Source: Kribbella voronezhensis
Lineage (GTDB): Bacteria > Actinomycetota > Actinomycetes > Propionibacteriales > Kribbellaceae
Assembly: GCF_004365175.1 (NCBI RefSeq)
Contig: NZ_SOCE01000002.1
Span: forward strand, 806,001-870,000
DNA length: 64,000 nt
Direction: 5' to 3'
Shown one piece after another: positions 32,725 through 41,185 of this stretch. How positions within the stretch are numbered: position 1 is the stretch's first letter; every line of letters begins with the position of its first letter. Below the pieces are notes generated by a model. It was given only the letters and a program-made list of their open reading frames with translations, ran no database searches and was not told the DNA's origin. The translations under genes were made by a program, and so were the position numbers.

Positions 32725-34666
32725 GGCGTCCTCCTTCGCTTTCGATGGTGAACACCCGCGAGGCACCCGAGTAGGGCCGAAGGACCCGATCGCGGACCTC
32801 GCCGTACCAGCGGATCCGGTGCTCGCCCGGCGGTTCACCGGCGGGAACCGTCCAGGCGACGACGGCCACCTGGCCGCGCCGGCCGCGGCGCCACCGGAAG
32901 GTGGTGGACCAGTCGCCGTCGTCGGCGACTGTCACCCAGCCGGTTCCGTCGTAGCGCTGGACCTCCAGGTAGGTACCGTTCCGACGCAGATCGTTGTTCG
33001 GATAGGCGGCTGCGAAGACCGCCGTGACCGTGTCCCCAGGGCGATAGCGGAACCGCGGTTCCACGAGGACATCGCCGAAGGCGCGACCGGGCGGTGGGCG
33101 GTCGTGAGGTATCCGGAGCCGGGCGTGCCGTTGCCGACCGCTCAGGTCCGGTTCGGGTACGCCGTACCGCGTCGGCCGGCCGTCCCGCATCGCCGCTGCG
33201 AGTTCGGCCGCGACCTGTACCAGAGCAGGCAGGGTCCAGCGACCGAACAGTGTGCTGCCGCCTTCGTACTGCTGGGTGTCGTACTCCTCAGGAGTGGTCA
33301 CGTAATGCAGGTAGCCGTTGCTGTAGCCGGCCACCAGTACGTCAGCGAGGTCGGCGGACACGATCGAAGCGACGGCACGACGCAGGCGTAAGCCCGCAAC
33401 GACCGTGACCTCGGCCGGGATGCCGATCAGGTAGAGCTGACCGATCCGCAGCAACTGGATCACTGCCGTGCGCGCGACGTAGGGACCGAGCAGGTCGAGC
33501 GCACGCCCACCGACGACCATCGCCTTCGGCGCCTGGGTGTCCCGCAGCCGCGGCGATCGGGCGTAGACCCGCCGGGAAAGCCAGTCCCAGAAGGGATTGC
33601 GGCCTTCGGTGAAGCCGCGGAACGCCGGACCGTCCTCCAGACTGCCGGCCAGCGCCGAGGCACCGCCGATCGGGTTGCCCGTGCGGTGCATCGCACCGTC
33701 ACCGGTGTACTCCGGCCGGATCACGACCGAGGCGAGGTCGATCTGTGTCATCCGGTGGTCGACTCCGTCGGTCAGGCGTCGGCCCGGCGCCGACATCAGC
33801 GCGGCGGCAGCCTCGTACTGGCGCAGTCCGATGATGCGGGTGTTTTCCACGTCGCTGGTGGTCGGACCGCAGCCGGGGCGCAGGTCGAGGTTCGGGGTCT
33901 GGTCGCCGGCATTGGTCTGGGCGAACGCGGCAACGAAGTCGCCGGATCGGCGGGCACGGTAGTCGACGCCCTCCACCTGCCGCTCCCAGTGGTAGGCGGC
34001 GTATCCCTTGTTGTCTCCGCTGATCAAGGTGTTGGTGTTCGTCATGCTGGTGTTGTGGGTGGCGAACCAGTTGATCGCGGCCACCGGTTCGCCGTCGCGA
34101 TCGATGCGTAGCAGGGTCGTCTGCGGATCGATGCCGGTCGGGAACTGCTCCCGGTCCGCCGCAGGATTGTTGTCAAAGGCAACTTTAGAGCGATTGGCGC
34201 TCGCGTCCCACAAGTGCCCGTGGGCAAGCGTGAGTACCGCGGGGGACAGGTCGTTGTGGGCCCGCCGGACCGCCTCGGTCATGCCGTCGACGATGGCGGT
34301 GAAGGTCTTCGGCCGGAAGCCGCCGGTGTTCGAGTGGTACAGCCGATGATGCGAGTAGCCACCTGGTCCGCTGTGCGTGTGCGTGGCGGTGACCATGGTG
34401 TTCTGCTCGGTGTAGAGATCGCCGTACGAGCGGGCCAGGGCGCGCAGCAGCGCGCGGTGGATACTGCCGAAGACCATCGGCAGGTCGTTGACCACGAGCA
34501 GCACCCGCCGCCCGCTCGCCGGGTCCATCACGACAAAAGCCCTGGAGCGCAGCCGCAGGTGAATACCGTCGCTGCGCTGCCAGAACTTTCCGTACCCGAG
34601 CATGCCGCTCTCCACCGGCTCACCATTGATATCGGCAATGCCGCGGCCGACGAGGTACCCGGTCAT
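32675..34666 (-). CDS. neutral/alkaline ceramidase-like amidase
   Basis: A 663-residue protein of the neutral ceramidase family, which cleaves N-acyl sphingosine. Zinc-site motifs are present: THTHSGPGGY around H96/H98 and NWFATHNTSM around H204. The amidase signature, usually NxGDVSPN with catalytic Ser, reads NAGDQTPN, placing Thr257 where Ser is expected. The C-terminal Ig-like domain is present. No signal peptide is seen, unlike most family members; the ATG at 34666 lies one base after the stop of the upstream SDR gene. It may act on intracellular N-acyl lipids. Confidence 0.9.
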   Translation of the reverse strand: MTGYLVGRGIADINGEPVESGMLGYGKFWQRSDGIHLRLRSRAFVVMDPASGRRVLLVVNDLPMVFGSIHRALLRALARSYGDLYTEQNTMVTATHTHSGPGGYSHHRLYHSNTGGFRPKTFTAIVDGMTEAVRRAHNDLSPAVLTLAHGHLWDASANRSKVAFDNNPAADREQFPTGIDPQTTLLRIDRDGEPVAAINWFATHNTSMTNTNTLISGDNKGYAAYHWERQVEGVDYRARRSGDFVAAFAQTNAGDQTPNLDLRPGCGPTTSDVENTRIIGLRQYEAAAALMSAPGRRLTDGVDHRMTQIDLASVVIRPEYTGDGAMHRTGNPIGGASALAGSLEDGPAFRGFTEGRNPFWDWLSRRVYARSPRLRDTQAPKAMVVGGRALDLLGPYVARTAVIQLLRIGQLYLIGIPAEVTVVAGLRLRRAVASIVSADLADVLVAGYSNGYLHYVTTPEEYDTQQYEGGSTLFGRWTLPALVQVAAELAAAMRDGRPTRYGVPEPDLSGRQRHARLRIPHDRPPPGRAFGDVLVEPRFRYRPGDTVTAVFAAAYPNNDLRRNGTYLEVQRYDGTGWVTVADDGDWSTTFRWRRGRRGQVAVVAWTVPAGEPPGEHRIRWYGEVRDRVLRPYSGASRVFTIESEGGRHDTADQTAPDRRPTRH
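32774..32787 (-). promoter_or_regulatory. putative DosR-like box before E2-like/WS-DGAT pair
   Basis: GGGCCGAAGGACCC fits GGGNCNNNNGNCCC fully and shares GGGCCGAAGG with the duplicated boxes at 1171 and 1231. It lies 50-63 bases before the ATG at 32724, but inside the ceramidase-like coding region (codons for RVLRPY), so it may be fortuitous. Confidence 0.4.
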
Positions 34667-34667
34667 C

Positions 34668-35420
34668 TCAGCGGGCCAGGTAGCCGCCGTCGATGTCCAG
34701 TTCGAGCCCGGTGACGAACGACGCGTCGTCGCTGGCCAGGTAGGCGACACCGGCGGCTATCTCGTCCGGACGGCCGAGCCGGCCCATCGGCGTCAACTGG
34801 GTCATCACGTCCCAGAACGGCGTACCGCGGGCCTGGTCGAGGATCGGGGTGTCGATGAAACCGGGGTGGATCGAGTTCACCCGGATGCCCTCGGTGGCCC
34901 AGTGCAGGGCGGCGTTCTTGGTCAGGGTCCGCACCGCGCCCTTGGCCGCGTGGTAGGCCGGCGACGTACCGAAACCGCCGCTGATGCCGAAGATCGAGCT
35001 GATGTTGATCACCGAGGCGTGGCCGGAAGCCTTCAGGTACGGCGCGGCCGTCCGCATCCCGAGGAAGACACCGGTCTGGTCGACGTCGATGGTGTGCTGC
35101 CAGTCCTTCAGGGTGGTGTCCTCGATACTCGCCAGATCGCCCATGCCCGCGTTGTTGACCAGGATGTCGAGCCCGCCGAACTCCTCGGCGGCCCTGGCGC
35201 AGGCCGTCTCCCAATCGGCCTCGCTGGCGACGTCGTGCCGGACGAACACGGCGCGCGCACCGGAGTCCCGGAGGGCTTCGGCCAAGGCTTCGCCGGCGTC
35301 GGTCTGGATGTCGGTGACCAGGACGGCCGCGCCCTCCGCGGCCAGCCGCCATGCGGTCGCCTTGCCGATCCCGCTGGCCGCGCCGGTCACCAGCGCAACC
35401 CGATCATCGAGCCTGCCCAT
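34668..35420 (-). CDS. short-chain dehydrogenase/reductase
   Basis: A 250-residue classical SDR. VTGAASGIGKATA binds the dinucleotide, LVTDIQTD with its Asp suggests NAD preference, NNAG and ISSIFGISGG are present, and the catalytic pair is in YHAAKGAV. LELDIDGGYLAR ends the protein. ATG 35420 has GAGGAG six bases upstream. It is the first gene of a four-gene lipid operon (SDR, ceramidase-like, E2-like, WS/DGAT) and could oxidise or reduce a long-chain alcohol or ketone. Confidence 0.9.
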   Translation of the reverse strand: MGRLDDRVALVTGAASGIGKATAWRLAAEGAAVLVTDIQTDAGEALAEALRDSGARAVFVRHDVASEADWETACARAAEEFGGLDILVNNAGMGDLASIEDTTLKDWQHTIDVDQTGVFLGMRTAAPYLKASGHASVINISSIFGISGGFGTSPAYHAAKGAVRTLTKNAALHWATEGIRVNSIHPGFIDTPILDQARGTPFWDVMTQLTPMGRLGRPDEIAAGVAYLASDDASFVTGLELDIDGGYLAR

Positions 35421-35441
35421 GTCGTTCTCCTCAGGTGTCGA

Positions 35442-35466
35442 GAGCCGGCCCGGGAAGGGCCGGCTC
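35442..35466. terminator. hairpin between the 2TM and SDR genes
   Basis: GAGCCGGCCC (35442-35451) pairs with GGGCCGGCTC (35457-35466), a 10-bp stem and 5-base loop, just after the stop of the 2TM gene on the minus strand. A run of nine G follows on the plus strand. Confidence 0.7.
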
Positions 35467-35485
35467 CGGGGGGGGGTGGGTCTGG

Positions 35486-35779
35486 TCAGTGGCGGTGCGC
35501 GATGCGGTCCATCGCGTTCTGGACGGCGGTTTCGCTCGGCTGGGGCGACAACACGTCCCAGGCGTGGAAGATCACGCCGATACCCCAACCGAACATCGGG
35601 AACGCCGGCCAGAAGAAGCTCGCACTGGTCAGGTACCAGATGACCACCAGGAAGGTGTTCACCGTCAGGTAGGCGAGGATGTGCCCGCTCAGCTCACGCC
35701 GCTTGCGCAGTTCCTCCACCGCCTGTTGCCGCAACTTCTCGTCATCGGTCCGAACCGACCCCAGTGGCTGCTCGTCCAT
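35486..35779 (-). CDS. 2TM domain-containing small membrane protein
   Basis: A 97-residue protein of the 2TM family: a charged N-terminal helix (EKLRQQAVEELRKRRELSGH), two membrane helices (residues about 33-52 and 60-76 with FPMFGWGIGVIFHAWDV between and after), and a short tail. The function of the family is unknown; it is often fused to histidine kinases or helix-turn-helix regulators, but here stands alone. A DosR-like box at 35834-35847 lies 55-68 bases upstream, shared with the divergent hydrolase. Confidence 0.85.
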   Translation of the reverse strand: MDEQPLGSVRTDDEKLRQQAVEELRKRRELSGHILAYLTVNTFLVVIWYLTSASFFWPAFPMFGWGIGVIFHAWDVLSPQPSETAVQNAMDRIAHRH

Positions 35780-35833
35780 GACTGCCTCCTAGTTCCTCAC
35801 TTCAACCCTCGGACGATCCCTGGTGCCGTTACA

Positions 35834-35847
35834 GGGCCCGAAGTCCT
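35834..35847. promoter_or_regulatory. putative DosR-like box in divergent region
   Basis: GGGCCCGAAGTCCT has one mismatch to GGGNCNNNNGNCCC. It lies between divergent genes, 55-68 bases from the 2TM start and 76-89 bases from the hydrolase start. Confidence 0.35.
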
Positions 35848-35922
35848 GTCCTCGGCGTGCCTTCCGCCTCTGCTGAGGTGCCGGTCGGGCGCGAAGGCTG
35901 GAAGTTGGGGCGAGGAGGAACG

Positions 35923-37068
35923 ATGTCGACGCAGCTGGGCCCGGAGGCGGGCGGCAGAACCGGATCCCGTACTTTCGCGACGCGCGTGCTGGACCGTGGT
36001 AATCGCAGACAGCGAGCCGTGATCGCTGTCGTGCTGGGCCTGATCGCCGTTCCGGTCGGCGTCGGGCTCGGCATACCGCATTTGAAGGCTGGTGTCGGCT
36101 TCACGACGATCGCCGGTCTGATGATTCTCGTGGGCGGCTTGGTACTGATCTGTGCCGGCGGTGCATTGCTGGTCCGGCTCACCCGAGGTTGGCGCCGGGT
36201 GCTCGTCGTGCCGGCGTTGCTGGCGACTTTGGTGGTCTCCTTGTACTCACTCGGTCAGGCGGTCGCGGCGACGAACGTGCCGCGGACCGAGCTCGGCGAG
36301 CTCAGTCCGGCCGATTTCGGTCTGACCTTCAGCGACGCCCGCTTCCGCACGACTGACGACGTACTGCTGTCCGGTTGGTACCTGCCGTCCGAGAACAGTG
36401 CCGCGGTCGTCCTGCTGCACGGAGCCGGGTCGACCCGATCGGACGTCCTGGCGCACGCGGTCGTGCTGGCCGGGCACGGGTACGGCGTACTGCTGTTCGA
36501 CGCTCGCGGGCATGGCCGAAGCGGTGGCCGGGCGATGGACTTCGGCTGGTACGGCGATGAGGACATTGCCGCGGCAGTGTCGTTCCTGCAGGCCCGGCCC
36601 GAGGTGGATGACAGCCGGATCGCAGCGGTGGGGGTTTCGATGGGCGGCGAAGAGGCGATCGGCGCGGCGGCCGGCGACCAGCGCATCCGTGCCGTCGTGG
36701 CCGAGGGTGCGACCGGGCGAGTAGCCGGCGACAAGGCGTGGCTGTCGGAGCAGTTCGGCTGGCGCGGAACGCTTCAAGAAGGGCTCGAGTCGCTGACCTA
36801 CGGCATCACCGATCTGCTGACCGCGGCCGAGCCCCCCATCGCTCTGCGCGCCGCGGTGGCCGCCTCTGGTCGCCCGGTACTTCTGATCGCGGGCGGCGCC
36901 GAACCGGACGAGCCGAAGGCCGCCCGCTACATCCAGTCGGCGGCGCCCACAACCGTCCGTGTCTGGGTCGTTCCGAACGCCGGCCACGGCGCAGCCCTCA
37001 CCACCAACCCAGCCGAATGGACCGACCACACGATCGACTTCCTCACCACCGCCCTCCAGCCGCGCTGA
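35923..37068 (+). CDS. membrane-anchored alpha/beta hydrolase
   Basis: A 381-residue protein. Three membrane helices occupy residues about 30-130, then an alpha/beta-hydrolase domain: VVLLHGAGSTRSD (oxyanion), LLFDARGHGRSGG, the nucleophile in VGVSMGGEEAIG, and VPNAGHGAAL with the catalytic His. Similar to YqjL/BAAT-like dienelactone-type hydrolases facing the outside or the membrane. ATG at 35923 with GAGGAGG five bases upstream. Substrate unknown. Confidence 0.85.
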   Translation: MSTQLGPEAGGRTGSRTFATRVLDRGNRRQRAVIAVVLGLIAVPVGVGLGIPHLKAGVGFTTIAGLMILVGGLVLICAGGALLVRLTRGWRRVLVVPALLATLVVSLYSLGQAVAATNVPRTELGELSPADFGLTFSDARFRTTDDVLLSGWYLPSENSAAVVLLHGAGSTRSDVLAHAVVLAGHGYGVLLFDARGHGRSGGRAMDFGWYGDEDIAAAVSFLQARPEVDDSRIAAVGVSMGGEEAIGAAAGDQRIRAVVAEGATGRVAGDKAWLSEQFGWRGTLQEGLESLTYGITDLLTAAEPPIALRAAVAASGRPVLLIAGGAEPDEPKAARYIQSAAPTTVRVWVVPNAGHGAALTTNPAEWTDHTIDFLTTALQPR

Positions 37069-37130
37069 CCGGTACCGCAGGTCGACACTTCGGCCCTGCG
37101 AAGGGGGCGTCCACAGAACAGCTCGGCGAA

Positions 37131-37144
37131 GGGACTTTCGGCAC
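37131..37144 (+). promoter_or_regulatory. putative DosR-like box before USP/P-ATPase operon
   Basis: GGGACTTTCGGCAC has one mismatch to GGGNCNNNNGNCCC and keeps the GGGACTTT half found in mycobacterial DosR boxes. It lies 85-98 bases before the GTG at 37229. Confidence 0.45.
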
Positions 37145-37228
37145 CTCGGTGCATGACCGGCGCCCCTGATCCCGCGACCGGCCAAGCCACAGACTCGGAG
37201 GGCCGCATCGATTCAGGAGGAACGACCC

Positions 37229-38113
37229 GTGACGGTATCGGAGATCTTCGTAGGCGTCGACGCCTCCTGGCGTGAGACCGGAGCGCTCGACTGGGCCCTG
37301 CAGGAGGCGGCTCTCGACAATGCCTCCTTGCGGGCAGTGCACGTGATCGACGAGCAGATCGGAACCGGCCTGTTCCATCCCCCTGTCCAACTGGACGAGG
37401 CGGCGGCCGAACTGGTCAAGAACGTTCAGCACTACCTCGACAACTCCACGTCGGCGGTGCCCCGGGAGGCCGAGTCCGTGATCGGGCCGCCCGACACCAC
37501 CTTGGCGAAGATCGCCGCGGGCAGCCGCATGCTGGTGGTCGGTCGCCGCGGCATGGGCACCTTCCAGCGGTTGCTGATCGGATCGACCTCGGAGGCCGTG
37601 GCCTATCAGGCGAGCGTGCCGGTGGTCGTGATACCGACCGGATGGAAACCCGTCCAGCTGCATGCGCCGGTCGTCGTCGGCCTGAACGACTCCGGTGAGA
37701 ACGATCCCGCGATCGACTTCGCGGTTCGGCAGGCCGTTGCCCGGCACGTGGCCTTGCGGATGGTCCACGCCTGGGTGCAGCCGACCGATTACGGCTGGAG
37801 CTCGAGCAACATCGAAAGTGTCAGTGAGGCCTGGGAAGAGAGCGCCGAACGTCACTTCGAGACGATCGCCGACCAGTTGCAGGACACCTATCCGATGCTC
37901 GAGATCACCTTGGAGATCAGCCGGCTGCATCCGGTCCAGGCTCTTGTCGAGTCCGCCGAGGCCAGTGGGGCGCAGCTGATCGTCGTTGGTGGACACAATC
38001 GCCACCGACTCACCGGTGCACTGCTCGGGGCAGTCGTCCGCGGCGTTCTGCAGCACGCGACCTGCCCGGTCGCGGTCGTCCACGCCCCAGCGAACCAGCC
38101 CACAGCCAGCTGA
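37229..38113 (+). CDS. tandem-domain universal stress protein
   Basis: A 294-residue protein with two USP domains (about 4-140 and 150-290). Both contain an ATP-loop: VVGRRGMGTFQRLLIGSTSEAV in the first, matching G2xG9xGS, and VVGGHNRHRLTGALLGAV in the second, with the last Ser replaced. Tandem USPs bind ATP and are linked to hypoxia and dormancy in mycobacteria. GTG start with AGGAGG eight bases upstream. The P-type ATPase follows after five bases, so they form an operon. Confidence 0.93.
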   Translation: MTVSEIFVGVDASWRETGALDWALQEAALDNASLRAVHVIDEQIGTGLFHPPVQLDEAAAELVKNVQHYLDNSTSAVPREAESVIGPPDTTLAKIAAGSRMLVVGRRGMGTFQRLLIGSTSEAVAYQASVPVVVIPTGWKPVQLHAPVVVGLNDSGENDPAIDFAVRQAVARHVALRMVHAWVQPTDYGWSSSNIESVSEAWEESAERHFETIADQLQDTYPMLEITLEISRLHPVQALVESAEASGAQLIVVGGHNRHRLTGALLGAVVRGVLQHATCPVAVVHAPANQPTAS

Positions 38114-38118
38114 CGGCG

Positions 38119-40764
38119 ATGACCTTGTACGCCGCGCGGTCCGTGCCATCGGGCGACCTCGTGGAGCTGGCCGATGCTGCGGCGAGTCCCTTGGAAGACG
38201 TCCTCGGCATGCTGCACCTGAGGCCGGAGTCGGGGCTGTCCGGCGATGAGGTCCAGCGTCGTACGGCGGTCTTCGGACCCAACGCGGTCAGTTCACATCG
38301 TGCTCGCTGGCTGCCGGTGCTCTGGCACCAGCTGCGGTCGCCGCTGCTCGGCCTGCTGGTCGCCGCTGCGATCGCGTCGTACGTCGTCGGCGAGCGGGGC
38401 AGCGCGATCATCATCTGTGCCATCCTCGCGGTGTCCGTAGGACTCGGCTTCGGCAACGAGTTTCGCGCCGAGAAGGCGGCAGAGGCGCTGCACTCGCAGA
38501 TCCGTCACCAGGCTGTCGTCGTGCGGGACGCCCGAGAGGTCGCGGTCGACGTGACGGCGCTGGTGCCTGGCGACGTGGTCCGGTTGCGGCTGGGGGAGGT
38601 CGTTCCCGCCGATGTCCGGCTGCTGTCGGTGAACGGACTTCAGTGCGACGAGTCCGTCCTGACCGGCGAATCTCTGCCGGTCAGCAAGTCGACCGCTCCG
38701 GTGGCGGCCGGAACGTCGCTCGCCGACTTGTCGAGCTGCGCGTTGATGGGCACCGTCGTGCACTCGGGAAGCGGCAGCGGTGTGGTGCTGAGCACCGGCG
38801 GGAGGACCGAGTTCGGCAAGATCGCGGCCGGCCTGGACACCCATCCACTCGACACCGAGTTCCAGGTCGGTCTGGCCAGGTTCTCGATGCTGCTCGTGTA
38901 CGTCGGCGCCGCGTTGACCACCTTGATCTTCGGCCTCAACCTCGTGCTGCACAAGCCGCTCCTGGACGCCCTGCTGTTCTCGCTGGCCATCGCGGTCGGG
39001 ATCACTCCCCAGTTGCTCCCGGCCGTGGTGTCGACCAGTCTGGCGGCGGGATCGCGCCGGATGATCCGGCTCAAGGTGCTGGTCAAGAGGCTGGTCTGCA
39101 TCGAGGATCTCGGCGATATCGACACCTTGTTCACGGACAAGACCGGCACCCTGACCTTGGGCCGGATCGATTTCATGCGCGCCGTCGCGGCCGGCGGCGA
39201 AACCACGGACGCGGTACTGCGCTGGGGCCTGCTCTGTACCGAGAGCGCAGCAGCGGCCGGAAATCCGCTCGACCAGGCACTGTGGGGTTCCCCGGCGGCC
39301 GGCGCACAGCGCGCCGCACTGGCCGGCTTCAGCCAGATCGCGATCCTGCCGTTCGATCACGAACGCCGGCTGGTCTCGGTCGTCGTCAAGGATCCAGCCG
39401 GCCGACTGCTGCTGATCACCAAAGGGGCGCCGGAAGCGGTCCTGGCCCGCTGCCTCGGCGTACCGGCGGAGACCGAAGCGTCCCTGCAAGCCGAATTCGC
39501 CGACGGCAACAGGGTCGTCGCCGTCGCGATCCGGCCGCTGGATCGGCCACAGTCCGCGGTGACCGCCGCCGATGAGCACGGCCTGCGGCTGGCCGGCCTG
39601 TTGGTGTTCCTGGATCCTCCGAAGCCCGACGCCGCCGCTGCACTCCGGCGGCTCGCCGGTCTCGGGATCAGTGTCAAGATCGTCACCGGCGACAACGGGC
39701 TGGTGGCCAGCAAGGTGTGCCGGGACATCGGACTCGGATCGGGCGAGGTGCTCACCGGCGCCGACATCGATGCCCTGACCGATGCCCAGCTCGCCAAGGC
39801 GGTGCAGACCACCATGGTCTTCGCCCGGGTCAGTCCCGAGCACAAGGCCCGGATCGTCCGGACCCGGCGGCGCAGCGGTGGCGGGGTCGCCTTCCTCGGT
39901 GACGGCGTCAATGACGCGTTGGCCCTGCACGCCGCCGACGTCGGCATCTCGGTCGACTCCGCGGTGGACGTTGCCAAGGACGCCGCGGACGTGATCCTGC
40001 TCGCCAAGGATCTCGACGTACTGGCCGACGGCGTGGCGGAGGGGCGCCGGATCTTCGCGAACACCATCAAGTACGTCCTGATGGGGACATCCAGCAACTT
40101 CGGCAACATGGCCTCGGCCGCGGGCGCCTCGCTGTTCCTGTCGTTCCTGCCGATGCTGCCGTCACAGATTCTGCTGAACAACCTCCTGTACGACAGCAGC
40201 CAGCTGGCCATTCCGACCGACAACGTCGACGAGGAGCAACTCCGGCGTCCTTCGCACTGGGACATCGGTTTCATTCGCCGCTTCATGATCTCGTTCGGCC
40301 CGCTCAGCTCGTTGTTCGACTTCGTCACCTTCGGCGTGATGCTCTGGGTCTTCCACTCCGGTCCGGCCCAGTTCCGCTCGGGCTGGTTCGTCGAGTCGCT
40401 CGCCACCCAGACACTGGTCATCTTCGCGATCCGGACCCGCCGGGTGCCGTTCTTCCGCAGCCACCCGAGCCTGCCGCTCACCCTGGCCGCGTTGTCGGTG
40501 GTCACGGTCGGGGCCGTCCTGCCGGCGACACCCGCCGCGCACGCACTGGGGTTCCAGCCGCTGCCCGGTGCGTTCTTCGCTGCCCTGGTCGCCATGGTGA
40601 TCGGGTATCTGGTCCTGATCGAGGCCGGCAAACGCGTCTTCTACGGCGCGATCCGGCCGCCGCTTCCCCCGGTAGCGGCTCCGGACCGGCGACGTCACCT
40701 CCGCCGTCGCGCCGGCCACTTCAGTACCGCGTCGCGACAGCGAACCGGTCCTGCCTCGACATGA
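38119..40764 (+). CDS. MgtA-like P-type cation ATPase
   Basis: An 881-residue P-type ATPase, type IIIB-like. The N-terminal cation ATPase domain is followed by TGES at about 181-184 (actuator), the phosphorylation loop DKTGTLT starting at D340, KGAPEAV in the nucleotide domain and GDGVNDAL at about 594. Membrane segment 4 has AIAVGITPQLLPAVVSTSLA, typical of MgtA/MgtB. It likely moves Mg2+ or another divalent cation. A Pro/Arg-rich tail ends the protein. It lies five bases behind the USP gene; a similar ATPase (CtpF) belongs to the mycobacterial DosR regulon. Confidence 0.93.
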   Translation: MTLYAARSVPSGDLVELADAAASPLEDVLGMLHLRPESGLSGDEVQRRTAVFGPNAVSSHRARWLPVLWHQLRSPLLGLLVAAAIASYVVGERGSAIIICAILAVSVGLGFGNEFRAEKAAEALHSQIRHQAVVVRDAREVAVDVTALVPGDVVRLRLGEVVPADVRLLSVNGLQCDESVLTGESLPVSKSTAPVAAGTSLADLSSCALMGTVVHSGSGSGVVLSTGGRTEFGKIAAGLDTHPLDTEFQVGLARFSMLLVYVGAALTTLIFGLNLVLHKPLLDALLFSLAIAVGITPQLLPAVVSTSLAAGSRRMIRLKVLVKRLVCIEDLGDIDTLFTDKTGTLTLGRIDFMRAVAAGGETTDAVLRWGLLCTESAAAAGNPLDQALWGSPAAGAQRAALAGFSQIAILPFDHERRLVSVVVKDPAGRLLLITKGAPEAVLARCLGVPAETEASLQAEFADGNRVVAVAIRPLDRPQSAVTAADEHGLRLAGLLVFLDPPKPDAAAALRRLAGLGISVKIVTGDNGLVASKVCRDIGLGSGEVLTGADIDALTDAQLAKAVQTTMVFARVSPEHKARIVRTRRRSGGGVAFLGDGVNDALALHAADVGISVDSAVDVAKDAADVILLAKDLDVLADGVAEGRRIFANTIKYVLMGTSSNFGNMASAAGASLFLSFLPMLPSQILLNNLLYDSSQLAIPTDNVDEEQLRRPSHWDIGFIRRFMISFGPLSSLFDFVTFGVMLWVFHSGPAQFRSGWFVESLATQTLVIFAIRTRRVPFFRSHPSLPLTLAALSVVTVGAVLPATPAAHALGFQPLPGAFFAALVAMVIGYLVLIEAGKRVFYGAIRPPLPPVAAPDRRRHLRRRAGHFSTASRQRTGPAST

Positions 40765-40899
40765 CGTCGAGGCAGAGTCACTCTGCGTGGGCCCGGCTCA
40801 TCGGTTTTGCTCCGGCTCGCGTAACCGAAGGCGTGGGAGCGAACCGGTGCCGACCGGGTGGTAGAGCTCTGGACGGGAATTGGGGGCATACTGGGGTTG

Positions 40900-41127
40900 A
40901 TGGAGCCCTCCCGCGCGACGACGCGTCGTCACCTGTCCACGAGTCCCTTCAAGCCTCGGGTGCCCGAGCCGGTCAAGACGTTCGAAGAAGGTGACCGGGT
41001 CTCCCACGACAAGGAGGGCCTCGGGCGGATCACTGCGGTCGAGGGCACCCACGCGGTCGTCGTCGACCTGGGCGGCGGCAGGCTGCTGCGCGTGGTCTCC
41101 CCGTTCGACAAACTGCATCTCCTCTGA
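40900..41127 (+). CDS. small KOW/Tudor-like hypothetical protein
   Basis: A 75-residue basic protein. After a 25-residue Arg/Ser/Thr-rich lead, the core KTFEEGDRVSHDKEGLGRITAV, then HAVVVDLGGGRLLRVVSPFDKL, looks like a short SH3/KOW barrel similar to the N-terminal part of CarD-type proteins and seen as a lone small protein in many actinobacteria. Start at ATG 40900; a GTG at 40858 is possible. It may contact nucleic acid or RNA polymerase, but this is only a fold-level guess. Confidence 0.65.
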   Translation: MEPSRATTRRHLSTSPFKPRVPEPVKTFEEGDRVSHDKEGLGRITAVEGTHAVVVDLGGGRLLRVVSPFDKLHLL

Positions 41128-41185
41128 CCGGCGCTCGTTCCGCGCCGCCGGCGTCACCTGTTTCGAGTCTGCGCGATGAACCCGG

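Noticed and set aside
38293-39930. A 545-codon minus-strand frame inside the P-type ATPase
   Set aside because: Antisense of a gene with complete DKTGT, TGES and GDGVND motifs; the antisense product has no recognisable domain.
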